This document shows, in pieces, positions 41,457 through 54,710 of a stretch of 64,000 nucleotides of DNA. A program made the position numbers and the translations under genes. Under the pieces are notes generated by a model. It did not search any database, was not told the origin of the DNA, and was given only the letters and a program-made list of their open reading frames with translations. Positions within the stretch are counted from its first letter, which is position 1. Each line of letters starts with the position of its first letter. Source of the stretch: Ideonella sp. (GTDB lineage: Bacteria > Pseudomonadota > Gammaproteobacteria > Burkholderiales > Burkholderiaceae_C); contig JADKIA010000027.1 in assembly GCA_016721465.1 (NCBI GenBank), forward strand, positions 1 to 64,000, given 5' to 3'.

Positions 41457-42581
41457 ATGGCGCGATTGAGCCTGAGCAAGATCGAGAAGGTCTACCCGAA
41501 CGGATTCAAGGCCGTGCACGGGGTGGATCTCGAAGTGAACGACGGCGAGTTCATGGTCTTCGTCGGCCCCTCGGGCTGCGCCAAGAGCACCTTGCTGCGC
41601 ATGATCGCCGGGCTGGAGAGCATCAGCGGCGGTAGCTTGCGCATCGGCGATCGCGTGGTCAACACGCTGTCCGCGAAAGAGCGCGGCATCGCCATGGTGT
41701 TCCAGAACTACGCGCTGTACCCCCACATGAAGGTCTACGACAACCTCGCCTTCGGCCTGCGCTTGGCGGGCACACCGAAGGCCGAGGTCGACCAGCGGGT
41801 GCGCCATGCGGCGCAGTTGCTGGAGATGGAGCATCTGCTGGACCGCTACCCCAAGCAGTTGTCCGGTGGCCAGGCGCAGCGGGTCGCCGTGGGGCGCGCC
41901 ATCGTCAAGAAGCCCGAGGTGTTCTTGTTCGATGAGCCCTTGAGCAACCTGGACGCCAAGCTGCGCGCCTCGATGCGCGTGCGCCTGACCGAGCTGCACC
42001 GCACCTTGCGCGAGTCGGGTCAGCCCGCCACGGTGGTGTACGTGACGCACGACCAGACCGAGGCCATGACCATGGGCGAACGCATCTGCGTGCTCAAGGA
42101 CGGCGTGATCCAGCAGGTGGATGTGCCCACCGCGCTGTACAGGCGCCCGGCCAATGCCTTCGTGGCCAGCTTCATCGGCTCGCCCGAGATGAACATCCAG
42201 GAGGCCGACTTGCAGGAGGCGGGCGATGCACTCTCGGTGAACCTCGGGGGCGTGTCCCTGCCGCTGGCAACGGCCCATGCCGAGCGCCTGGGCAAGCTGC
42301 GCGGGGCGGTCAAGTTCGGCCTTCGCCCGGAGCATGTGTCCGCTGGCCCGCGCCCGCAGGGTGACACCTTGGCCGTGCCCGCCACATTGCGCTTCATGGA
42401 GCACATGGGCAGTGAGGTCTTCGTGCACTTCGACCTGGGCACCGTGCCGATGACTGCGCGCGTGCAGGCCGATCAGTTGCACGGGCTGGACGACAAACGC
42501 GGGGCGCCGCACACCTTCCATGTCCAGATGGGGCATGCTCACCTCTTCGATGCCCGAAGCGGCATCAACCTGCTGTGTTGA
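41457..42581 (+). CDS. togA: ABC transporter ATP-binding protein (TogA/UgpC-like)
   Basis: A 374-aa MalK-type ATPase: Walker A VGPSGCAKSTLLRM, Q-loop region VFQNYALYPHMKVYDNLAF, signature LSGGQAQRVAVGRAI, Walker B VFLFDEPLSNLDAKL and switch His in VTHDQTEAM, then a C-terminal OB/TOBE regulatory domain. The Walker A Gly before Lys is Ala (CAKST), a known variant in this family. It lies between TogN and the binding protein. Confidence 0.9.
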   Translation: MARLSLSKIEKVYPNGFKAVHGVDLEVNDGEFMVFVGPSGCAKSTLLRMIAGLESISGGSLRIGDRVVNTLSAKERGIAMVFQNYALYPHMKVYDNLAFGLRLAGTPKAEVDQRVRHAAQLLEMEHLLDRYPKQLSGGQAQRVAVGRAIVKKPEVFLFDEPLSNLDAKLRASMRVRLTELHRTLRESGQPATVVYVTHDQTEAMTMGERICVLKDGVIQQVDVPTALYRRPANAFVASFIGSPEMNIQEADLQEAGDALSVNLGGVSLPLATAHAERLGKLRGAVKFGLRPEHVSAGPRPQGDTLAVPATLRFMEHMGSEVFVHFDLGTVPMTARVQADQLHGLDDKRGAPHTFHVQMGHAHLFDARSGINLLC

Positions 42582-43858
42582 AGGCCTTGGTCCTGGTGCT
42601 GGCACTGCTGGCCGCGGGGGTGGCTGGTGCCGACGACGTCAAGGTGCTGCGCTTCTCGTGGTGGGGCGGTGCCGCCCGGCACGAGGCCACGCTCAAGGCC
42701 ATCACCGCGTTCGAGAAGTCGCACCCGGGCGTGAAAGTCAAGGCCGAGTACATGGGCTTTAGCGGCTATCTGGAGCGCCTGACGACGCAGATCGCCGGTG
42801 GTTCGGAGCCCGATGTGATGCAGATCAACTGGGCCTGGTTGGCGATGTTTTCCAAGCGTGGCAAAGGCTTCACCGACCTCGCGCCCTACAAGGCCTTGCT
42901 CTCGCTGGACCAGTTCAGCGCCGAGGACGTGGCGATGGGCGAGGTGGCGGGGCACCTGAACGCGCTGCCCGTGGGCTTCACGGCGCGCGTGCTGCTGTGG
43001 AACCAGACCAGTTTCGATCGCGCCGGTCTGCCTTTGCCTCGCACCTGGGACGAGTTGTTCGCGGCCGGCCCGGTGTTTCGCCAGAAGCTCGGCGATGAGG
43101 CCTACCCGCTGGACGGCGAGTTGTACGACATGATCCTGCTGGCACAGGCCTACATCCAGCAAAAGCACGGCACCGCCTTCATCGACCCGAAGAAGCCGCA
43201 GGTGGCCATGACGCCGGCCACGGCGTTGGAGTGGGTGCAGGTTTATCGGCGCCTGGTCGATGGGCACGTGGCCACACCGCTGAAGTTGCGTGCCAGCCTG
43301 GGCGGTGCCGAGAAGCCCACCGAGCAGCAGCAGGACTGGGTCACCGGCCGCTGGGCGGGCAACTACACCTGGGACTCGGCCATCGGGCTGCGGGCCAGCA
43401 CGCTGCGGAGCGGGCAGACGCTGGCGCTCGGCGAATTCCCGATGTTGCCCGGCGCGAAGGACAGCGGGATGTTCGGCCGCCCCACGCTGATGTACGCCGT
43501 GGGCCGCAACAGCAAGCGGCCCGAGTTGGCTGCGCAACTGATCCATCACCTGCTCGCCGATCCGCAGGCCGCCGCGATGCTGGGCCGCACCCGCGGCGTG
43601 CCGGCCGCGCGCGATGCCTTGCAGGCGCTGTTGCGGGACAAGCGCCTGCCGCCGCTGGAGCTGAAGGCGCACGGTCAGATCCAGGCGCAGAAACAGGCCG
43701 GCGCGATCCCGCTGCCGTCGCCTTTGTTCGAACACGCGCGCATGCAGAAATTCATGCGCGAAGTGTTCGAGACGGTGGCCTATGGCAAGACGACCGACGA
43801 GGCGGCTGCGCGCCGCCTCGTCGACGAAGGCAACGCGCTGCTCAAGCGCATCAAGTGA
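42575..43858 (+). CDS. togB: ABC transporter sugar-binding protein (TogB-like)
   Basis: A periplasmic solute-binding protein of about 427 aa: a short signal peptide (LVLVLALLAAGVAGA), then VLRFSWWGGAARHEATLKAITAFEKSHPGVKV, the family-1 extracellular solute-binding fold (cited by residues about 24-55), and many binding-site aromatics (QINWAWLAMF, GRWAGNYTWDSAIG). It starts at GTG 42575 (or TTG 42578), overlapping the togA stop. It is followed by ogl after 11 bp; oligogalacturonide binding is inferred. Confidence 0.88.
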   Translation: MLKALVLVLALLAAGVAGADDVKVLRFSWWGGAARHEATLKAITAFEKSHPGVKVKAEYMGFSGYLERLTTQIAGGSEPDVMQINWAWLAMFSKRGKGFTDLAPYKALLSLDQFSAEDVAMGEVAGHLNALPVGFTARVLLWNQTSFDRAGLPLPRTWDELFAAGPVFRQKLGDEAYPLDGELYDMILLAQAYIQQKHGTAFIDPKKPQVAMTPATALEWVQVYRRLVDGHVATPLKLRASLGGAEKPTEQQQDWVTGRWAGNYTWDSAIGLRASTLRSGQTLALGEFPMLPGAKDSGMFGRPTLMYAVGRNSKRPELAAQLIHHLLADPQAAAMLGRTRGVPAARDALQALLRDKRLPPLELKAHGQIQAQKQAGAIPLPSPLFEHARMQKFMREVFETVAYGKTTDEAAARRLVDEGNALLKRIK

Positions 43859-43869
43859 AGCCAACTTCG

Positions 43870-45059
43870 ATGAGCAAATCCACCCAACGCCAATTCCAGT
43901 TCCAGACTCGCCACGATCCGGACACCGGCGCGCGGGTGACGCGGCTGACGCCGCTGGAAGTGACGTGCCACCGCAACTACTTCTATCAAAAGTGCTTCAC
44001 GAACGATGGCCAGCGCCTGATCTTTGGCGCCGAGTTCGGCCCCGACGTGGGCGACCCGACCCATCCGAACTGGAACTACCACCTGCTCGACCTGGCCAGC
44101 CAGACGGCCACGCAACTTACCGTCGGACGCGGCGAGAACACTTTCGGCGGCTTTCTGAGCCCAGATGACCGGCACCTGTACTTCGTGCGCGCCGAGCGCC
44201 AACTGATCCGTCTGAGCCTCGCGGATCTGAGCGAGGTCGTCGCCTACACCGTGCCCGAGGGCTGGGTGGGCTATGGCACCTGGGTGGCCAACAGCGCCTG
44301 CACGAAGATCGTGGGCATCGAGATCGCGGCCAAGGACTGGTTCCCGCTGTCGGACTGGAAGAAGTTCGACGCGATGTTCCACCACAAGCCGCTGTGCCGT
44401 CTGTTCAGCATCGACCTTTCCACCGGCGAGCGGCGCGTCATCCTGGAGCAGAAGGGCTGGCTCGGCCACCCGCAGTACCGCCCCTTCGATGACCACACCG
44501 TGGCCTACTGCCATGAGGGCCCGCACGACCTGATCGATGCGCGCATGTGGTTCATCGACGAAGACGGCACGAACCGCCGCTGTGCCAAGGAGCACCTGGA
44601 CGGCGAAAGCTGTACGCACGAGTTCTGGGTGCCCGATGGCTCGGCGATGATCTATGTGTCCTACAACAAGGGGCATTCCGAACGTTGGATCCGTTCGCTG
44701 GATCCGGTGACGCTGGCCGACCGACCGCTGACGAAGATGCCGCAGTGTTCGCACCTGATGAGCAACCACGATGGCACGCTGATCGTGGGCGATGGCTGTG
44801 GTCAGGCGGCCGATGCGGCCAGTGGTTCGGCCAACGAGATGCTCAAGGGCGACCCGTTTCTGCACCTGTTCGACCTGAAGTCGGGCACCACGCGGCGCAT
44901 CGCTCACCACGACAGCAGCTGGGGCGTGTACAAGGCCAGCCGCCAGGTCACGCACCCGCATCCCTCGTTCACGCCGGACGAGCGCCAGGTGCTGTTCAGC
45001 GCCGACAGCCAGGGCGAGCCGGCCCTGTATCTCGCTGACCTGGTGGCGGCGTCGTCATC

Positions 45060-45063
<4 letters not shown>
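43870..45063 (+). CDS. ogl: Oligogalacturonide lyase
   Basis: Ogl (PL22) cleaves unsaturated digalacturonate in the cytoplasm to monomers. It is a seven-bladed propeller of 397 aa; family blocks include VTCHRNYFYQKCFTNDGQRLIF, WNYHLLDL, GWLGHPQYRPFDDHTVAYCHEGPHDLIDARMW and GESCTHEFWVPDGSAMIYVSY (cited by residues about 30-50, 195-225, 250-275). No signal peptide, as expected for a cytosolic enzyme. Its stop overlaps the GTG start of the CE8/PL1 gene. Confidence 0.95.
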
Positions 45064-49507
<4,444 letters not shown>

Positions 49508-49641
49508 GCGTCAGTGGGGCCCCGCCGTGCGCCCGTCCTCGGCCGGGAACAAGTCGGCTTGCCGCGCGACATTGGCTTGAGCGTGCGCAGCGCCGTGGTA
49601 CACAATCAAACTGAAACGCGAATCCGAAGAAACTAAAACAC

Positions 49642-50460
49642 ATGCACGACGACATTGACGACGCCAAGCAGCCCGAATCGGTGGCCGCCGTGCTGAAGGT
49701 GTTTGCGATCCTGCAGGCCCTTTCGGAACGCAACGAGACGGGTATCTCGGACCTCTCGGTGCGCCTGGCCATGCCCAAGGCCACGGTCTATCGGTTCTTG
49801 CAGACGATGAAGATGCTGGGCTACGTGCGCCAAGAACCCGACAGCGAGCGCTACGGCCTGGCCATGAAGACCTTCGAACTCGGCGCCAAGGCGCTGCAGT
49901 ACCCTGACTTGGTCGAGCTGGCCAAGCAGCACATGCAGACGCTGTCCGATCAGACTGGCGAGACGGTGCATCTGGGCACGCTGATCGACAGCGAGATCAT
50001 CTATGTCCACAAGGTGGATTCGCGTCACATGCTCGGCATGTATTCCCGGGTCGGCCGGCGGGCACCACTGCATTGCACCGCCATCGGCAAGGTGTTGATG
50101 GCCTGGGAGGACCCGGATCGGCGCGACCGCATCCTGGATGGCGCAGAGTTCAAGCGCTTCCGCGAAAAGACCATCGTCGATCGCGGTGAATTCCTGGATG
50201 AGCTGGCCCGTGTGAAGGCGCAGGGCTTCGGCGAGGACCGTGAGGAGTTCGATGAGCACATCCGTTGTCTGGGCATTCCCATCTTCGACCGCCTGAACCA
50301 CCCGGTGGCGGGGCTGAGCGTGTCCTTCCCGACCTTCCGCTACGAAGACACCAAGGCGCCCAAGGTGGTGGCCATGCTCACAGAGGCCAGCCGCGACATT
50401 TCGACGCGCCTGGGTTGCTCCAAGTTTCCGCTGGCGCCGGCGAAGAAGTCGCGTCGCTGA
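49642..50460 (+). CDS. kdgR: IclR-family regulator KdgR
   Basis: A 272-aa IclR regulator: an N-terminal winged helix (SVAAVLKVFAILQALSERNET, ISDLSVRLAMPKATVYRFLQTMKMLGYV) and a C-terminal effector domain (GETVHLGTLIDSEIIYVHKVD, MYSRVGRRAPLHCTAIGKVL, DEHIRCLGIPIFDR). The similarity to enterobacterial KdgR, the KDG-responsive repressor of pectin genes, runs over the whole length. The gene lies directly downstream of the pectin operon, and KdgR-type boxes lie at 31292 and perhaps 37830. ATG 49642 is preceded by an A-rich stretch and a weak GAAG. Confidence 0.93.
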   Translation: MHDDIDDAKQPESVAAVLKVFAILQALSERNETGISDLSVRLAMPKATVYRFLQTMKMLGYVRQEPDSERYGLAMKTFELGAKALQYPDLVELAKQHMQTLSDQTGETVHLGTLIDSEIIYVHKVDSRHMLGMYSRVGRRAPLHCTAIGKVLMAWEDPDRRDRILDGAEFKRFREKTIVDRGEFLDELARVKAQGFGEDREEFDEHIRCLGIPIFDRLNHPVAGLSVSFPTFRYEDTKAPKVVAMLTEASRDISTRLGCSKFPLAPAKKSRR

Positions 50461-50497
50461 CACTCGTCCCCCAACCATCGACGATCTGGAGAGTCCG

Positions 50498-51256
50498 ATG
50501 CGAGAAAATCGCCTGCGCACGCTGTGGAAGCAGGACAAGGCCGCCGTCAACGGCTGGCTGGCCATCCCCAGCAGCTTTGCCGCCGAAACCATGGCCCACC
50601 AGGGTTGGGACACGCTCACCATCGACATGCAACATGGCGTGATCGACTATGCCGACATGCTGCACATGCTGCAGGCCATCTCCACGACCCCCACCGTGCC
50701 GATCGTGCGCGTGCCCTGGTTGGAGCCCGGCATCCTGATGAAGGCGCTGGATGCCGGCGCCTATGGCGTGATCTGCCCGATGATCAACACCCGTGAAGAT
50801 GCGCAGAAACTGGTGGCCTACACCCACTACGCGCCGCAGGGCACGCGCAGCTTCGGACCGGTGCGTGCGTCGCTCTATGCGGGTGCCGACTATGCGGCGC
50901 ATGCCAACGAGTCCATCGTCAGCTTCGCGATGATCGAGACGCGCCAGGCGCTGGACAACCTGGACGACATCCTGTCGGTGGAAGGGCTGGACGCCATCTA
51001 CATCGGGCCGTCCGACCTGTCGCTGTCCTTGGGCTGTAAGCCGGTGTTCGACGACGTCGATCCTCTGGTGGCGCAGGCCATGAACCACATCTGCGAGCGC
51101 GCCACCGCGCACGGTGTGAAGGCTGGTGTGCACAACGGCCGGACCGATGTGGCGCTGGCGCGGATCGCCAAGGGCTTCCGTTTCGTCACCATTGGTTCGG
51201 ACGCGCGCCTGCTGGCCGCGGGCTCGCAGGCCGTGCTGGCCGACATGCGAGCCTGA
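50498..51256 (+). CDS. HpcH/HpaI-family aldolase
   Basis: A class II aldolase barrel of 252 aa with HpcH/HpaI motifs: GWDTLTIDMQHGVIDY, VRVPWLEPGILMKALDAGAYGVICPMI, FAMIETRQALDNL and AIYIGPSDLSLSLG. Members cleave 2-keto-3-deoxy acids (KDG-like, keto-deoxy-galactarate, 4-hydroxy-2-oxo-heptanedioate). It lies 37 bp after kdgR on the same strand. Cleavage of the keto-deoxy sugar acids made by the Udh branch is a reasonable guess, but the substrate is not readable from sequence. Confidence 0.8.
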   Translation: MRENRLRTLWKQDKAAVNGWLAIPSSFAAETMAHQGWDTLTIDMQHGVIDYADMLHMLQAISTTPTVPIVRVPWLEPGILMKALDAGAYGVICPMINTREDAQKLVAYTHYAPQGTRSFGPVRASLYAGADYAAHANESIVSFAMIETRQALDNLDDILSVEGLDAIYIGPSDLSLSLGCKPVFDDVDPLVAQAMNHICERATAHGVKAGVHNGRTDVALARIAKGFRFVTIGSDARLLAAGSQAVLADMRA

Positions 51257-51261
51257 GGCGC

Positions 51262-51301
51262 GCAAAGCAAAAGGGCGACGGCTCGCTGGAGCACGTCGCC
51301 C
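51262..51301. terminator. Bidirectional terminator after the aldolase and the repeat protein
   Basis: A 7-bp stem GGGCGAC/GTCGCCC with a 15-nt loop. On the minus strand it is followed by TTTTGCTTTG, a good U-tract for the repeat-protein gene; on the plus strand it closes the kdgR-aldolase transcript without a clear U-tract. Confidence 0.6.
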
Positions 51302-51343
51302 GCCTCTGGCCGCCGATGCGGCCGTCGAGGGAGTGAAGCTGGA

Positions 51344-51739
51344 TTACTTCTTCGGGGTGGCGGCTTCGCCAGCCGGGGTCAGTTCACCCTTCTTGTTGGC
51401 GGCCTTGGTTTCGGCCTTGACTGCGGCGCGGTCCTTGGTCGACTTGGCGGCATCGGCCTTCGGGCCAGCTTCGCCAGCCGGGGTCAGCTCGTGCTTCTTG
51501 TTGGCGGTCTTCGTATCGGCCTTGACCGCAGCGCGGTCCTTGGTCGACTTGGCATCAGCAGCCTTGGGGCCAGCCTCGCCAGCCGGAGTCAACTCGCCCT
51601 TCTTGGCGGCGGCCTTGGTTTCGGCCTTGACTTCAGCGCGGTCCTTGCCAGCGGGGGCGCTTGCTTGGGCGAAGGCACCTTGGGCCAACAGGCCAGCGGC
51701 AGCAGCGGCGATCACGGACAGTGCGGTCTTGAAATTCAT
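51344..51739 (-). CDS. Small secreted protein with three Lys/Glu/Thr-rich repeats
   Basis: Signal peptide (MNFKTALSVIAAAAAGLLAQGAFA), then about 107 residues built of three imperfect repeats of about 36 aa, each with KDRAxVKAxTKxAxKKxELTPAGEA and ending GPKA...KST (units about residues 31-66, 67-102, 103-131). Highly charged and low-complexity, probably disordered or coiled, with no Cys. Burkholderiales genomes often encode similar short exported Ala/Lys repeat proteins (DUF4148-like); the function is unknown. The nucleotide repeats are also near-identical. Confidence 0.75.
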   Translation of the reverse strand: MNFKTALSVIAAAAAGLLAQGAFAQASAPAGKDRAEVKAETKAAAKKGELTPAGEAGPKAADAKSTKDRAAVKADTKTANKKHELTPAGEAGPKADAAKSTKDRAAVKAETKAANKKGELTPAGEAATPKK

Positions 51740-51979
51740 GTCTATCTCCTGAATGGATGAGGGTGGGGCAACGGGGTGAACGAACCAAACCAACCTGACC
51801 ACTGACCCTTGGGCGGTCGGAAGGACTTGCAGCTATGACGGCGCCCGAATGTAAGCGGCCACGGGCAGAAATTCTAGAGGATGCAGTGTTGGAAATCGTC
51901 TACAAAGACCTAGACCCTGGTGAAAACGCTCAGCCGTCGCCGCCCGTTGACACGCCGCGCCGCCAACGCGATTCGACGG

Positions 51980-52528
51980 CTACTTCAGCGTCTGCTGTTT
52001 CCAGACACGCAGCGCGTCCAGGATCTTGGCAACGTGTTTCACGGGGTTCAGGCTCATGTAGCTGTAGACCACCGTGCCCCCTGGGGCGATCACATAGGAG
52101 ATTCGATTCGCATAGTCGGGCCGGCTCTGCATGACCGCATCGAATGACTTCATAATCGACTTGGATTCGTCGGACGCCACCGGAAACTTGCCGTTGCATG
52201 ATTTGACCGAGAACTTGGACAGCGTGTCGATGTCGTCTCCGGACACGCCGACCACCGTGGCGCCCAAGGCCTCGAACTTGCCCATCGCCTCGGCGAACTC
52301 ATGCGCCTCGATCGAACAGCCGTCGGAAAACGCCGCCGGGAAGAAATAGAGCACCACCGGCCCCTTGGCCAGGTTGTCCGAGAGTGAATAGCTGAATGGC
52401 CGACCCGCCATGGCGGCTTCGGTCGTAAAGTTCGGGGCCCGGTCTCCGATGTCGAGCGCAGCCTTCGCCCCCGTCACTACGCATGTCGCAAGGAGGCTCA
52501 TGGCCACCAAGTGTTTGGAACGCACCAT
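51980..52528 (-). CDS. Exported peroxiredoxin (AhpC/TSA, BCP-like)
   Basis: A signal peptide (LLATCVVTGAKA) precedes a thioredoxin-fold peroxiredoxin (about 182 aa). The peroxidatic Cys is in VVLYFFPAAFSDGCSIEAHEFAEAM, with Ser replacing the usual Thr of the PxxxTxxC motif; a second Cys (VKSCNGKF) about 46 residues later may resolve it. It should reduce peroxides in the periplasm. It is divergent from the PLD-family gene, whose earliest possible start overlaps it. Confidence 0.85.
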   Translation of the reverse strand: MVRSKHLVAMSLLATCVVTGAKAALDIGDRAPNFTTEAAMAGRPFSYSLSDNLAKGPVVLYFFPAAFSDGCSIEAHEFAEAMGKFEALGATVVGVSGDDIDTLSKFSVKSCNGKFPVASDESKSIMKSFDAVMQSRPDYANRISYVIAPGGTVVYSYMSLNPVKHVAKILDALRVWKQQTLK

Positions 52529-52583
52529 GGCGGGCTCCGATGCTGTTGAGTGTGCGGCATCTTGCCAGAGTTGTGCGGCGCGC

Positions 52584-54158
52584 ATGGTGCTTGTCGGCCA
52601 GCGGTGCATCGGCCTGTTTCTGGCCCTGACGGTCTTCGCCTGGCTCGCCGGGTGCAGCACGATTGCGCCACGTGGGCCGATCGAGGTGACCCGCGCCTTG
52701 CCCGCGGATGCCAACACAGCCCTGGCGCGGATCGCGCAAGCCTCGACGCCTGCTGCGGAGCTGTCCGGCTTTCGCCTCTTGCCGCTCGGGGCTTACTCGC
52801 TGGATGCGCGCCTGCAACTGGCGCGGCGAGCCGAACGTTCGCTCGATGTCCAGTACTACGTGCTGGAGAACGATGCCACGGGGCGCAGCCTGCTGCGGCA
52901 ACTGCGCGATGCCGCACAACGTGGTGTGCGGGTCCGCCTGCTGGTCGACGACCTGTACACCACCCATTCGCAGCCCCTGCTCAGCGATCTGATGGCCCAT
53001 CCGAATGTGCAGGTTCGCCTCTTCAATCCATTCTGCTGCGCCCGTTCGAGTGGCCTGGCAGGGCGGTTTGCGGCGTCGCTGTTCGACATCCGCCGTGTCA
53101 ACCACCGGATGCACAACAAGCTGTTCATTGCCGATGGCGTGATGGCGGTGGCCGGTGGGCGCAACATCGCCGACGAGTACTTCATGCGCAACGAGACGCA
53201 GAACTTCATCGACATGGATGCCCTGGTGCTCGGGCAGGTGGTGGGCCAGCTCGTGTCGATCTTCGACGAGTACTGGAACAGCGAGGTGGTCTATCCGCTC
53301 GAGGCCCTTGCGCCGCCGTCCGATGCCGCAGCGGAACGTGCACGCCGCTTCGAAGCGGCAACCCTGGCCGCCGCACAGGAGACGGGGCCATTGCCGCCCA
53401 ATGACGTGCTGGGCTACGGCCCGGTGGGAGAGGATCTGGACGACGGGCGAATCGGCCTGCTCTGGGGCAAGGCCAGGGCCTACGCGGATCCGCCGGACAA
53501 GCGCAGCAAGACCGCGGCGGAGGCGGCCCGCTCCAGCGTGGCGTTCGACGCGATGATGACCATCTGGACGGCAAAGCACGACCTCACGATCACCTCGCCC
53601 TACCTGATTCCCGGGCAGAAGGGCATCCAGGCCTTCGAAGCGCTGGGCGCGAGCAAGGTGCGGGTGACGGTCCTGACCAATTCACTGGCCGCCACCGACG
53701 AGCCCCTGGTGCATACGGGCTATTCACGCTACCGCGAGCGCTTGTTGCACGCCGGCGTGGATCTGTACGAGCTGAGTCCCTTGCGGACACAGCGCAACAA
53801 GCGGCTCGGCATGTTCGGTTCATCGCTGGGGCGCCTGCATGCCAAGACGGCGATCGTCGACGGACGTACCGTGTTCGTCGGCTCCATGAACCTCGATCCG
53901 CGGTCGGAGACCCAGAACACCGAGTTGGGCATCTTCGTGGAAAGCGCGCCATTGGCAAAGGAACTCACGCGCGTCGTCAGCATCAGCCGGTTGCAGAGCG
54001 CCTATCGGGTGCGCCAGCGGGCCGACGGCGGGGGGCTGGAATGGTTGGCATTCGACGAAGAGGGCGAGATGGTCCTCGATCAGGAGCCCGAGTCCTCCTT
54101 GTGGATGCGCCTGCACAACCTGTTGGTGGCGCCGTTCGTGCCCGAGCAGCTGCTTTGA
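52584..54158 (+). CDS. Phospholipase D-family lipoprotein (cardiolipin synthase C-like)
   Basis: A lipoprotein signal (FLALTVFAWLAGC|STI) precedes two PLD catalytic halves: HNKLFIADGVMAVAGGRNI (residues about 175-195) and HAKTAIVDGRTVFVGSMNLD (about 420-440), each with HxKx4D. About 524 aa, fitting ClsC-type synthases or related phosphatidyl-transferring enzymes. ATG 52584 is preferred, since it begins directly at the lipoprotein signal; an upstream in-frame ATG (52500) would overlap the peroxiredoxin gene. Confidence 0.85.
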   Translation: MVLVGQRCIGLFLALTVFAWLAGCSTIAPRGPIEVTRALPADANTALARIAQASTPAAELSGFRLLPLGAYSLDARLQLARRAERSLDVQYYVLENDATGRSLLRQLRDAAQRGVRVRLLVDDLYTTHSQPLLSDLMAHPNVQVRLFNPFCCARSSGLAGRFAASLFDIRRVNHRMHNKLFIADGVMAVAGGRNIADEYFMRNETQNFIDMDALVLGQVVGQLVSIFDEYWNSEVVYPLEALAPPSDAAAERARRFEAATLAAAQETGPLPPNDVLGYGPVGEDLDDGRIGLLWGKARAYADPPDKRSKTAAEAARSSVAFDAMMTIWTAKHDLTITSPYLIPGQKGIQAFEALGASKVRVTVLTNSLAATDEPLVHTGYSRYRERLLHAGVDLYELSPLRTQRNKRLGMFGSSLGRLHAKTAIVDGRTVFVGSMNLDPRSETQNTELGIFVESAPLAKELTRVVSISRLQSAYRVRQRADGGGLEWLAFDEEGEMVLDQEPESSLWMRLHNLLVAPFVPEQLL

Positions 54159-54174
54159 CAGCGGACCGCGCCGC

Positions 54175-54603
54175 TCAGCGTGCCGGATGGGACGCAGCGA
54201 TGCTGCCGCTGCGCACGGCGCGCAACTGCGCGTTCAGCCAGACGGCACTGGGGTGGGCCGGGCCGGCCTTGCAGCGGATCGCGTAGGCCTCGCCGGTGAT
54301 GCTGCTGCGCGATGCGGCAAGGTCGATGAAATCCTCGGCCGTGACCATGGCGCCACGGCCTGCCAAGCCTTTGAACTTCATCTCCAGGTGCTGACGGGCA
54401 TCGGCTGCGCTGTACCAGGTGTTGCCGCGTTTGAAGTCGCAGCCCGATGCGGCAACCCGGGTCAGCAGCTGGTCGACCTCGTTTCTTGCGGCGGCGCTCA
54501 ACTCGGCGGCATGCGCAGCGCGCCACCCCGACAGCAGCCCCAGCATGCCCAGGCAGACGAGTGTGCGGACACGGCGCGGAATCACGGCTTCACGATGGCT
54601 CAT
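54175..54603 (-). CDS. DUF5329 exported protein
   Basis: A 142-aa protein with a signal peptide (ends WRAAHA). Residues about 34-130 match DUF5329: NEVDQLLTRVAASGCDFKRGNTWYSAADARQHLEMKFKGL, EDFIDLAASRSSITGEAYAIRC, and PSAVWLNAQL (cited by residue positions). Two Cys could form a disulphide. The family has no known function. It is convergent with the PLD-family gene (16 bp) and divergent from the MlaE-like gene. Confidence 0.82.
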   Translation of the reverse strand: MSHREAVIPRRVRTLVCLGMLGLLSGWRAAHAAELSAAARNEVDQLLTRVAASGCDFKRGNTWYSAADARQHLEMKFKGLAGRGAMVTAEDFIDLAASRSSITGEAYAIRCKAGPAHPSAVWLNAQLRAVRSGSIAASHPAR

Positions 54604-54710
54604 GGCATCCCATTCTGGATCAGTCGCCGCAGGCGGCCGGCCGAGCGAACCCGTGAGTTGAACATTCGAACGGCGGCGGCGACCTCCCGCGACCAGCCTA
54701 TCATCTCCGC

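Noticed and set aside
41550..41600. Walker A Gly-to-Ala change in togA as a sign of a dead transporter ATPase
   Set aside because: Lys and Ser/Thr are intact and the CAKST variant is found in working MalK/UgpC-type ATPases; all other motifs are normal.
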